Shown piece by piece: positions 9,771 through 17,011 of a stretch of 17,040 nt of DNA (position 1 is the stretch's first letter; every line of letters starts with the position of its first letter). Source of the DNA: an uncultured Acetatifactor sp. (GTDB lineage Bacteria; Bacillota; Clostridia; Lachnospirales; Lachnospiraceae). Location of the stretch: positions 1 to 17,040 of the forward strand of contig CAJUCE010000058.1 in assembly GCA_910584865.1 (NCBI GenBank), in the 5' to 3' direction. A program made the position numbers and the translations under genes. Below the pieces are notes generated by a model. The model was not told where the DNA came from. It ran no database searches and saw only the letters and a list, made by a program, of their open reading frames with translations.

Positions 9771-11060
9771 ATGTTTGATGCCAGAAAAATGGGAAAGCAG
9801 ATTGCACATCTGCGCATAAGCCGCAGCTACACACAGGAACAGCTCGCGGAGAAATTAAAGGTTTCACCCCAGGCGGTGAGCAAATGGGAGAACGGAAAAG
9901 CTGTACCTGAGGTGCCCATGCTCTGTGAACTATCCAGGCTCTTTAACTGTACCGTAGACAGGATTCTCGATCCCTCTTCCTGTGTTCTGTGCAATATGGA
10001 CTTTGACTATGAATTCCTTGTAAAACCCCGGATTCCTGTGGCCGATTATTCAGGACCCGAATGGCCCAAAAGCATCGCCTCGGCCTCCCTTCTCACTGCC
10101 TTAAAATTGTTTTTCGGACTGGAGCAGCGCAGGGATGCCATGGGCCGCCAGATAAACGATGACGAAGAGTATATTCTGCAGTCAGCAATTTCGAATATCT
10201 GTTTCGGCTATTCCTATGGGCCCGATTCGTGGATTCATGACAGCTTCCTAATCTATGGCCTGGATTACGAGATACATGCAAGGACAGATTATGCAGAAGA
10301 GGAATTCATTGCCCTCGCACGCGGCCAGATCGAACATGGGTATCCTGTCGTCATTATCCCGAAAGAGTACACGGATACCATTTTTGCCGTCGGTTTTTCC
10401 CGCCATGGTCAGATTTTAAAGGGACTGGGTTTCCTGGATGGAGATGACCTGAAAAATGCGAAGATAAACTTTGACCGGCTGAACCAATACGCCGGCTGGT
10501 ACAAAACTGACTGCGATATGATGATTATAAAACCTTCAGATAAAACTATGCCCCTGGCAGATGCATGCACAAACGCGCTCCTGAGAGGGATAACACTGCT
10601 GTCCAATACCGAACATTGCGGAGCAGACAAAATGCAGGGCTATGGTCTAGTCATTTATTGGAACTGGTGCGGGCTTTTAAGAGAAGAAAACCAAAGAGGT
10701 GCGGACCAGATCGAATGTGTTTTTCCCCATGCGTTTATTCATTACGAAAATAAGTTGAGAGCAAAACAGTTTTTCGAACTATGTGTGAACACTATCCCTG
10801 ATATTGATAAAGAACTTATGGCTTTGGCCATCGCTCAATACAATGACATTTGTTCCTCCGCGGCAGATATAGCCACGATCGCCCACCAGCGTGACTCCTT
10901 TCCCAAAGACACCCTGAAGGAAAAAAGAAACCGTATCATTGAAATGCTGCGCAGGAGCTGTGAACAGGAGGAACTTGCGCTGATTTATCTGCAAAAGGCG
11001 GCCAGATCTGTCTGTGAAGAAAATCATCTTTCGCAAATCAGGCAGGAACAGTTCGTTTAG
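9771..11060 (+). CDS. HTH-XRE protein with a large possible sensor domain
   Basis: The first 65 residues of this 429-aa protein form an XRE/Cro-type helix-turn-helix (TQEQLAEKLKVSPQAVSKWE at 21-40), so the N-terminus should bind DNA. Residues about 90-255 resemble, from memory, the BtrH-type or C39-like papain-fold domain: SASLLTALKLFFGLE near 104-118, then GYPVVIIP at 190-197 and a segment around FAVGFSRHG. The position where a catalytic Cys would be expected reads SIASAS, so a non-enzymatic ligand-binding role is more likely. The C-terminal part (about 265-429) is helical and of unknown function. AAGGAGG lies 8 bases before the ATG. The gene is divergent from the ABC exporter pair, so regulation of that pair is plausible. 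It converges on the LytTR gene. Confidence 0.85.
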   Translation: MFDARKMGKQIAHLRISRSYTQEQLAEKLKVSPQAVSKWENGKAVPEVPMLCELSRLFNCTVDRILDPSSCVLCNMDFDYEFLVKPRIPVADYSGPEWPKSIASASLLTALKLFFGLEQRRDAMGRQINDDEEYILQSAISNICFGYSYGPDSWIHDSFLIYGLDYEIHARTDYAEEEFIALARGQIEHGYPVVIIPKEYTDTIFAVGFSRHGQILKGLGFLDGDDLKNAKINFDRLNQYAGWYKTDCDMMIIKPSDKTMPLADACTNALLRGITLLSNTEHCGADKMQGYGLVIYWNWCGLLREENQRGADQIECVFPHAFIHYENKLRAKQFFELCVNTIPDIDKELMALAIAQYNDICSSAADIATIAHQRDSFPKDTLKEKRNRIIEMLRRSCEQEELALIYLQKAARSVCEENHLSQIRQEQFV

Positions 11061-11132
11061 ATCAGCGCCTTCCTATATGGTATGTGGCGAGAAGCCCGGT
11101 ATACACGGAAAATCCATCTCCCAAACAATGTC

Positions 11133-11171
11133 AAAAACCGCTGCAGGGAAATTAAACCGGCAGCGGTTTTT
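11133..11171. terminator. Bidirectional intrinsic terminator
   Basis: A perfect 12-bp inverted repeat, AAAAACCGCTGC (11133-11144) and GCAGCGGTTTTT (11160-11171), encloses a 15-base loop. It gives a GC-rich stem followed by T residues on both strands. It sits between the convergent HTH and response-regulator genes and can end both transcripts. Confidence 0.9.
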
Positions 11172-11186
11172 GTATGTTCACGTAAA

Positions 11187-11897
11187 TCAAATCTTCATAT
11201 AGTAATCCAAATAACACTCATTCAGCTCAACCCAGCGCGCCTTGCTGACAGGAAGAGTATCCCCGTTATCGATCTCAACCTTATCCTTGGTAAGCAGTCC
11301 TACATGATGCAGATTGACAATGTAAGAGCGGTGGCACTTACAGAAACCAGGTTCCGGAAACATAGGCTCTACATTACCCAACTTCTCTTTGTAGCGCAGA
11401 TTCCCCTGTTTGGTATGCATGATAATGTAATGGTTATCCACCTCTACATAATAAATGTCGTTTTTGAAAACCCGTAGTGCCCCTTCCGCTGTGGGGACAA
11501 TGACTGCATCCCGCTTCCCCTCCTCTATCTCATGATGCGCCTTTTTCAGCGCTGCCAGAACTTCTCTTTCCCGCAGGGGCTTACGCAAATATCGGAAGGC
11601 AGATACCTCATACCCTCTAAAAACATAGTCCACGATACCCGTTGTAAACACAATGAGTACTGCCCTGTCCACCCTCCGAATGTAGCGGGCAAGTTCCATG
11701 CCGCTCATCTTAGCCATCTCGATGTCCAGAAAAATCAAATCGTACTTTGCTTCCTTTTCCCAGCAAAACAGAAACTGTTCCGCGGACATATAATGGCCGA
11801 TCTCCACTTTGACCTGCTCCTCCTCAGCCCACTCTTTTATCATGCCCTTCAGTATTTCGGCATGTTCCTTATTGTCTTCACATATTGCTATTCTCAT
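11187..11897 (-). CDS. LytTR-family response regulator
   Basis: This 236-aa cytoplasmic transcription factor belongs to the AgrA/VirR/LytR type. The receiver domain (about 1-120) has the acidic pair Glu7-Asp8, phospho-acceptor Asp58 in LIFLDIEM, Thr85 and Lys106 (RKP), so phosphorylation should be possible. The LytTR DNA-binding domain spans about 131-235, with YVEVDNHYIIMHT and the FCKCHRSYIVNL segment typical of the family. The start ATG at 11897 is preceded by AAGGTGA. No sensor kinase lies beside it, so it is an orphan within the window. It sits just downstream of the peptide cassette on the same strand but has its own candidate promoter. In known systems this class often controls peptide or bacteriocin genes, so a link to the neighbouring cassette is an inference. 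Confidence 0.92.
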   Translation of the reverse strand: MRIAICEDNKEHAEILKGMIKEWAEEEQVKVEIGHYMSAEQFLFCWEKEAKYDLIFLDIEMAKMSGMELARYIRRVDRAVLIVFTTGIVDYVFRGYEVSAFRYLRKPLREREVLAALKKAHHEIEEGKRDAVIVPTAEGALRVFKNDIYYVEVDNHYIIMHTKQGNLRYKEKLGNVEPMFPEPGFCKCHRSYIVNLHHVGLLTKDKVEIDNGDTLPVSKARWVELNECYLDYYMKI

Positions 11898-11958
11898 ATT
11901 ATCACCTTACGCAAAATTATATCGCCTTAGTTCGGTATCAATCTTCTTACCTGTTATC

Positions 11959-11987
11959 AGTATATGACAAGTCACCATAATTCGCAA
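11959..11987 (-). promoter_or_regulatory. Possible promoter of the LytTR regulator
   Basis: On the minus strand TTGCGA (11987-11982) and TATACT (11964-11959) are 17 bases apart. This lies over the 3' end of the 59-codon ORF. A perfect TATAAT also occurs at 11921-11916, close to the start codon, but it has no good -35 partner. Confidence 0.5.
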
Positions 11988-12151
11988 GTGCCAGACCAAA
12001 ATTGGATAGTGTAACTACTTGGGGGACACAGTGGGCAGACCGCCCCCTTAATTTCTGAATTTATTTTATCAGCATACGCTGGCAATTGCATTTTTAAAAC
12101 TGATTTTGTTTGTATGGTTGGGATAACACATAGTGGAACTTCATTTCTCAT
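11972..12151 (-). CDS. 59-aa Cys/Trp-containing peptide: second precursor or truncated gene
   Basis: A 60-codon frame starts at ATG 12149-12151 and ends at TGA 11972-11974. AAGGGGG, 6 bases upstream, can serve as a ribosome binding site. It begins 38 bases after the S8-protease gene and on the same strand. The N-terminal 37 residues (MRNEVPLCVIPTIQTKSVLK and onward to EIKGA) look like a leader or the start of a normal protein. The C-terminal 22 residues start VCPLCPP and end WSGTCELW, with Cys at 39, 42 and 56. Position and composition fit a RiPP precursor. The alternative is that the frame is the 5' end of a longer maturation gene cut at the edge of the AT-rich cassette, because base composition changes around residue 35. 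I recognise no family. Confidence 0.5.
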   Translation of the reverse strand: MRNEVPLCVIPTIQTKSVLKMQLPAYADKINSEIKGAVCPLCPPSSYTIQFWSGTCELW

Positions 12152-12179
12152 TTTACGCCCCCTTAAGTCCTAAATTTAT
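12041..12179. repeat. Imperfect 24-bp direct repeat at the cassette edge
   Basis: Copies at 12041-12064 and 12156-12179 (CGCCCCCTTAA then about 13 AT-rich bases) match at 21 of 24 positions, offset by 115 bases. One copy lies just upstream of the 59-codon ORF and supplies its ribosome binding site. The other lies inside the ORF at the point where the sequence changes character. Confidence 0.6.
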
Positions 12180-12189
12180 AACCAATATT

Positions 12190-13962
12190 TTATTCTTCAG
12201 TAAAAAAGGATCGAATATCTTCAAACAACGCTAAAACTTCACTATCTTTGCCCAACTGATACACTGGGATTAAAAACTTTTTAGAAAGTAATTCCTTCAA
12301 CAATTCAACTTCATTTTCTTTCATAACCTCTTTTTGACTATACAAGCCACTCCAGTCAACCTTATATTTCATTGGATATATACAAATAGCAACTACCTTT
12401 CCATCAACACTCGATTCCAGAAACAATATAGTCCTGCCGATGAATTCTAAATCGTCATATGGGTTAACACATAGTATCATACAATCTGGTTGAGTTCCCA
12501 TTAAAAAACTATACTGCCTTATCGGATACATACTCTTATTACCGATATCAACTGGTAATACCGACGCTTGCGAACCAGTGATAATAATATCACAGTTCGC
12601 CTCACATAGCTTGTTCATACGATAATTAATATATGCTATTGAATCATGACTATCAATATATACACTACTGTTGAATCCCATAGGGTATGTATAATCAATA
12701 CCAAACAATTCTGAACTCGGTTCAGTTCCTATCTGTCCCACTATATAACCAAACTCCAAAAATTTTTTCCTCAATGCCAACTGTAATGTGAATTTTCCCT
12801 GGCTTGAACTCGTTCCATATACTCCAATCACGGGTTTTGTAATTCTGAAAAGTTTCCCCAAACGTTCTGGCGGAACGTCAGAACGATCAACGGACGGGCA
12901 ATACAATCTCTCATATTTATATTTATTTCGCAAATCATCAAAAGAAAATATCTTTTTCCCAAAGGACATCGCCTTCTCTACAAGTTTTTCTCTCATCCTC
13001 GAAAGAAAAAAGGCATTTTGGGATGGTATATTTCCTAGAATTAATGTATCAAACGATTCCCAATCCATCTCCTCAACACGCTTAATAGGAAACGCTTTAA
13101 CATCAGCTTTCATAATATGGGCCGTATTTGATCCTACATAGGCAGATTCCCTAATATCATACACACCGCTAATTTGAAAAGAAAGCAAATCATTATATCT
13201 GATAATACTATGCATTTCTTTATTAAACGGAAAAATTGCTGCACTTTCTATTTTGAATAACGGTTTTTTTGGCAAATTACTATTTTTGCAAAAGGAAACC
13301 TGCAATGCTGTTTCTCTGAATTTCTCCATTATTTCAGATAACCCGGTTGCTCCTTCTGCCATAAAATTTGCAACCTGCACTGTAACATGCGCACAGGCAA
13401 AGCTATTTCCGCCGTTTACTATATAATCGGGAGTATCCCATGCGAGACGTTGCAAATTGCCGTTAGCACCTATATTAATTATATCATCATCGAAAATAAC
13501 AAACTCTCCAACTCTCCGACATGATTCAATAGTTGTCACTCCTATCACATTTTCGAATGCTGCCGGATAAGAAATAGACCCTATATTGTCAAATGCACTG
13601 ACGATAACAACTCCTTTTTCATTTAATTCACTGCAAACTTGACGCAATTGAGTAATATCATCCCATAAGCTCAATCCGAGACTAAGATTTATAATATCGA
13701 CATCATATTCATCTCGAATTGTACATAAGCATGACACAAGAATATCATAATTCATTTCTTCGTCCTTATTTGTAATTTGAAAATTGATAATATCCGCATA
13801 CTTTTCCGTCTTTTTAATAATATTATATATAGCGGTACCATGTCCGCAGCGTCCGCCTTCTTTCAATCCGCTCTTTCGGACAACGCAAGGCGGATTTTCT
13901 CTCCAGGCCGGATGATCCAGCCTTACACCGCTGTCAACAATTGCAATTTTTATTCTTCCCAT
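12190..13962 (-). CDS. Subtilisin-like (S8) protease fused to a P-loop domain resembling DUF1611
   Basis: This 590-aa protein is probably a cytoplasmic peptide-maturation protease, since no signal peptide is seen. The N-terminal S8 domain (about 1-230) has an intact triad: Asp10 in IVDSG, His41 in GHGT and Ser187 in GGNSFACAHVT, with Asn126 as the likely oxyanion residue. It lacks an obvious propeptide. Residues about 255-590 form a second domain with a GTSSSQGKFT nucleotide-binding loop at 383-392, followed by a GYIVGQIGTEPSS segment and ITGSQAS near 461-467. This is reminiscent of DUF1611/DgcN ATP-dependent enzymes. It starts 4 bases after the exporter stop codon, so the two are co-transcribed and probably translationally coupled. 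It probably removes the leader of the exported peptide. The role of the P-loop domain is unknown. Confidence 0.85.
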   Translation of the reverse strand: MGRIKIAIVDSGVRLDHPAWRENPPCVVRKSGLKEGGRCGHGTAIYNIIKKTEKYADIINFQITNKDEEMNYDILVSCLCTIRDEYDVDIINLSLGLSLWDDITQLRQVCSELNEKGVVIVSAFDNIGSISYPAAFENVIGVTTIESCRRVGEFVIFDDDIINIGANGNLQRLAWDTPDYIVNGGNSFACAHVTVQVANFMAEGATGLSEIMEKFRETALQVSFCKNSNLPKKPLFKIESAAIFPFNKEMHSIIRYNDLLSFQISGVYDIRESAYVGSNTAHIMKADVKAFPIKRVEEMDWESFDTLILGNIPSQNAFFLSRMREKLVEKAMSFGKKIFSFDDLRNKYKYERLYCPSVDRSDVPPERLGKLFRITKPVIGVYGTSSSQGKFTLQLALRKKFLEFGYIVGQIGTEPSSELFGIDYTYPMGFNSSVYIDSHDSIAYINYRMNKLCEANCDIIITGSQASVLPVDIGNKSMYPIRQYSFLMGTQPDCMILCVNPYDDLEFIGRTILFLESSVDGKVVAICIYPMKYKVDWSGLYSQKEVMKENEVELLKELLSKKFLIPVYQLGKDSEVLALFEDIRSFFTEE

Positions 13963-13966
13963 ATCC

Positions 13967-15763
13967 TCAGTTCTCCTCCGCAGCTTCTATATAATACTGA
14001 GCCTGCATGGTATACAGCTCCGCATAGTAACCGTTTTTCTCCATGAGCTCCCGATGACTTCCCGTCTCCTCTACACTGCCGTTTTGCAACACGATAATCC
14101 GGTCACAAAAATGGGTACTGGCCAGCCGATGGGTGATATAAAATGCGGTTTTTCCATCTGTAATATCCTTGAACTTTGTATAAATTTCATTTTCGATCCT
14201 GGGATCTAACGCCGCTGTAGGTTCATCCAATACATAGATTGGCGCATCCTTATAGAGTGCTCTCGCAATTGCAAGCCGCTGGGCCTCCCCGCCGGACAGA
14301 ATGATCCCATCATTATCATAAAGCTTATCGATATAGGTATCCGTCCCCTTATTCAAAGATGCAATTTTACTTTCCAAACCGCTGCGATTTACGATTGCTT
14401 TTACTTTCTCAGAATCCGCATCACCCAATGCCGTGATATTATCCTGTATGGTAAAAGAGAAAATCTTAAAATCCTGGAATACAGTAGAAAACAGCCTTCT
14501 ATACTCATCTTCTCCATACTCCCGAATATCGGTGCCATGGAACAGGATCCTCCCCTGTGTAGGTTCCACCAACCTCATAAGCAGCATGATAAGCGTGGTT
14601 TTTCCTGCACCGTTTTCACCCACAATAGCAACCTTTTCCCCCTGCCTGATCTCAATATTCACATCATGCAGCGCATATTTCTCCTGATGCGGATATCGAT
14701 AACTCACATGCTCAAAAACAAAAGAGCCTGTTAATCCAACAGGTAACTGCAGTAAAGCCGGTTCATCCTGCGAGGTTCTTAAATCCATAAACTCAAAATA
14801 ATCCTGTAAATATGCTCCGTTCGCATATATCTGTGCAAATGTTCCCACAATCGCCTCAATGGAACCGCTAAAATTGTAAATTGCATTCAGAAACATAGAA
14901 AAATTCGCGATACTCAAATTATCGCGTACCAAAACCCTGAAACCCAAATATACATAAGCCGCTCCATCCAACAAAAAGTTCATAATATGAGAGATGATAT
15001 AACCCGCAAGGGACAGATGAATCACTTTGTCAAGCCCCTCATACACCTCCTCCTGCAAAGCAGTATATCTGGAAGCAAGCTTCATTTTCATCCCATATGT
15101 CTTAATCTCTTTTATAAAAGAAAAAGAAGAACCGATCTCCCTAAAATAAGATGATTTCCTTGAAAGAGGGTTCAAATCCACATCAATCGCACGGCGGAAT
15201 TTATTCCTGTAGGCTGTAACAGCCACGTTTGTGATCACAACCATCAATGAAATTGCCAATATCCATACATCAACCTGTGACAATACCGCTACAAGCCCTA
15301 CAAGAATAATCAAATTTGACACCAAATTATGAAAGTTATTGGTAATCTGAGAAAAACGTCCATTGGAAACCATTTTCAGTGCCAATTCTTTCTTCTCCTG
15401 AACTTCTTTGTCTAATAGCATCTCATAATCAATATTTAAACTTTTTTCAAATAACCGTTTGTATAAAGCAAACTCTATCGTATTCCCATGTAGTTCACGC
15501 TTATAGTTCAGATAATCGTGCAAACAGTTTCTGCCAAATCCGAGCGCGATAAGCCCCAAAACCCCCCAAATATACTGGGTAAATCCTAGTTTTTCTTCAA
15601 GCATCCGGATCGACTTCTGGACTAAAAACATATTAATGAATGGCATACATGAATAACAGGCAATATCTAACAATAAATAAAAAAGGTATGCCTTGTCGCT
15701 CTGCCACATAAGCAGAATTATTTTACCGGAATAGCTAATGTTCGTAAAAACTTTTTTAATCAT
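13967..15763 (-). CDS. ABC exporter of the peptide cassette
   Basis: This is a 598-aa ABCB-type half-transporter, the ordinary size for the family. The membrane domain covers about residues 20-320 and the ATPase about 345-598. Motifs are Walker A GENGAGKTT at 382-390, Q-loop Q430, signature LSGGE at 489-493, Walker B IYVLDEP at 509-515 and switch His545. There is no C39 peptidase domain, so leader removal must be done by another protein, and the adjacent S8 protease fits. AAGGAGTG lies about 9 bases before the ATG. It is related to the two exporters at 5164-9334 but is more AT-rich and lacks their long linkers. It probably works as a homodimer to export the mature peptide. Confidence 0.92.
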   Translation of the reverse strand: MIKKVFTNISYSGKIILLMWQSDKAYLFYLLLDIACYSCMPFINMFLVQKSIRMLEEKLGFTQYIWGVLGLIALGFGRNCLHDYLNYKRELHGNTIEFALYKRLFEKSLNIDYEMLLDKEVQEKKELALKMVSNGRFSQITNNFHNLVSNLIILVGLVAVLSQVDVWILAISLMVVITNVAVTAYRNKFRRAIDVDLNPLSRKSSYFREIGSSFSFIKEIKTYGMKMKLASRYTALQEEVYEGLDKVIHLSLAGYIISHIMNFLLDGAAYVYLGFRVLVRDNLSIANFSMFLNAIYNFSGSIEAIVGTFAQIYANGAYLQDYFEFMDLRTSQDEPALLQLPVGLTGSFVFEHVSYRYPHQEKYALHDVNIEIRQGEKVAIVGENGAGKTTLIMLLMRLVEPTQGRILFHGTDIREYGEDEYRRLFSTVFQDFKIFSFTIQDNITALGDADSEKVKAIVNRSGLESKIASLNKGTDTYIDKLYDNDGIILSGGEAQRLAIARALYKDAPIYVLDEPTAALDPRIENEIYTKFKDITDGKTAFYITHRLASTHFCDRIIVLQNGSVEETGSHRELMEKNGYYAELYTMQAQYYIEAAEEN

Positions 15764-15797
15764 CCTATATTCACTCCTTTATTCTTTCCTATGTTAT

Positions 15798-15851
15798 GCT
15801 GCTGCCTATGAATGATGAGCGTATGCCAAAAATGTATTCCATAGGCGCAGC
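15798..15851 (-). promoter_or_regulatory. Long stem-loop between precursor and exporter genes
   Basis: GCTGC (15798-15802) pairs with GCAGC (15847-15851), and CCTATG (15805-15810) pairs with CATAGG (15840-15845). This gives 11 pairs with a small internal bulge and a loop of 29 bases. There is no T-run after it. Such a structure between a small precursor gene and its exporter could protect the precursor mRNA end or reduce read-through, which would favour precursor production. It also leaves the 154-base spacer otherwise empty. Confidence 0.6.
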
Positions 15852-15917
15852 AAAACTCAACTACAATTAATTACAGTTCAACAAACTACGGTATTCTTCT
15901 CTTCCCTTCTGTCACAA

Positions 15918-16055
15918 TCATTTTCCACAACCAACATTAGCACAGCAGTTACAATTTTCATTATCAGACCCGGTGGTTCCGCCAAACAAAAAGGTTTTCT
16001 TTAAAAGCTTAGTTTTTTTAACCGGTTTCACTAATTTTTTTTCATTTTGCACCAT
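15918..16055 (-). CDS. 45-aa Cys-rich RiPP precursor-like peptide
   Basis: A 46-codon frame runs from ATG (16053-16055) to TGA (15918-15920). The product is 45 aa: a very basic N-terminal half (EKKLVKPVKKTKLLKK), a hydrophobic FLF followed by GG at residues 25-26, then a short tail TTGSDNENCNCCANVGCGK with Cys at 35, 37, 38 and 43. This is the build of a leader-plus-core precursor with a possible double-Gly cleavage point. AAAAGG lies directly before the ATG. The GTG next to it is an equally possible start. It sits between the carrier-like protein and the exporter in the same orientation. The overall gene set recalls clostridial Cys-rich precursor systems with radical SAM maturases (CLI_3235-like), but that is from memory and the exact family is not established. 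Confidence 0.75.
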   Translation of the reverse strand: MVQNEKKLVKPVKKTKLLKKTFLFGGTTGSDNENCNCCANVGCGK

Positions 16056-16104
16056 CCTTTTAATTTTAAATAATTTGTTTTATAATTCAGCATAGCTCAT
16101 CATT

Positions 16105-16395
16105 CTACTCACATATTTGCAAAACCTTGTCCGATATGCTATTCGGATTTTCAAAGAATTCTGCCACCATATTTGCAAATCCATTTATTGAAAGAAAATT
16201 ATCATATAATATAACCTCATCCGGCAATTCAATTCCCAAATGATTTTCGAGTTCTACAATTAAGTATACATATTGTATGGAATCAATCAAAAACTCTCTT
16301 AAATCAAGATCCTCCTGCTTTTCACTTTCATCAATATAAATTCCACTCTCTTCCAGAATGTCAAAAATATTCTTTTTTATCATTTCTTCTGTCAT
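16105..16395 (-). CDS. Acyl-carrier-like protein of a peptide maturation system
   Basis: This 96-aa acidic helical protein resembles an acyl carrier protein. The key segment is FLIDSIQYVYLIVELENHLG (35-54), in which Ser39 after Asp38 matches the serine that takes the 4'-phosphopantetheine arm, followed by IELPDE. The start at 16395 (MTEEMIKK) is supported by GGGAGA upstream. A longer frame to 16497 overlaps the preceding gene and has no family similarity. The gene lies 46 bases after the SPASM-domain gene and 49 bases before the precursor. Carrier-like proteins with this position are known in clostridial radical SAM peptide systems, where their job is unclear. It could bring an acyl or other group to the peptide, or act only as a binding partner. 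Confidence 0.8.
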   Translation of the reverse strand: MTEEMIKKNIFDILEESGIYIDESEKQEDLDLREFLIDSIQYVYLIVELENHLGIELPDEVILYDNFLSINGFANMVAEFFENPNSISDKVLQICE

Positions 16396-16441
16396 TTTAC
16401 TTTTCTCCCTAATTTTCTGTTTACATTCAAACTTTCTAAAA

Positions 16442-17011
16442 TCAGTCTGCATCCAAATGATAAAATAATTTATCATCAAATCGTTCAAGATATGCACTAA
16501 AATTTATCTTCCCCATAGGAGGACATCCTGCATGGTTAAACAGAATATACTCATATGGACACTTTATCGGAAAACAATCTGCTTTATAAAAACACTCAGA
16601 ACATCTGCCATCCGCTTCAGCAAACGGTATAATCCATTTCTCTATATTCTCATTGAAATCGACAGTTCCATCTGCATGAATTTTTCCTACTTGATTTTCA
16701 GGCATTTCAAAATGAACCGTACATTTATATATTGTTCCATCCGCTCCTATCACAAATCCATTCCTCTTTGCAGCATAGCATGTATTCAATTCACACTGCA
16801 GTTCTTTAAAATGTCCCGAACGCCCAAATGTTATATTATATTCCTTTATCTTCTTGAGCACATATGGTTGAACCGGCGTAAGTAATTCTTTATAAAAACT
16901 CTTTACAGCTTCCCCTCCCCAATCACCAGCCTGTTGCACATATATGCTAAACCTGTCATCATCGCTAAAATTTTGTTTATAAAACCCTGAATCCGTGAGC
17001 CTTGCTCTAAA
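16442..17011 (-). pseudogene. SPASM-domain C-terminus of a radical SAM peptide maturase, frame broken upstream
   Basis: The open frame encodes the C-terminal part of a radical SAM/SPASM enzyme of the kind that modifies peptides with auxiliary 4Fe-4S clusters. A DDDRFSIYVQQAGDWGGE segment, which I recall just before SPASM domains, is followed by a Cys pattern: CYAAKRNGFVIGADGTIYKC, then CSECFYKADCFPIKC, and a later AGC. These seven Cys fit the SPASM signature. The frame has TGA at 17018-17020 and TAA at 17012-17014 directly upstream. The first possible start (GTG 16939) has no ribosome binding site and lies inside the conserved segment. So the gene is probably frameshifted or truncated here, unless there is a sequence error. 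The radical SAM CxxxCxxC core would lie beyond the window. Confidence 0.7.
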
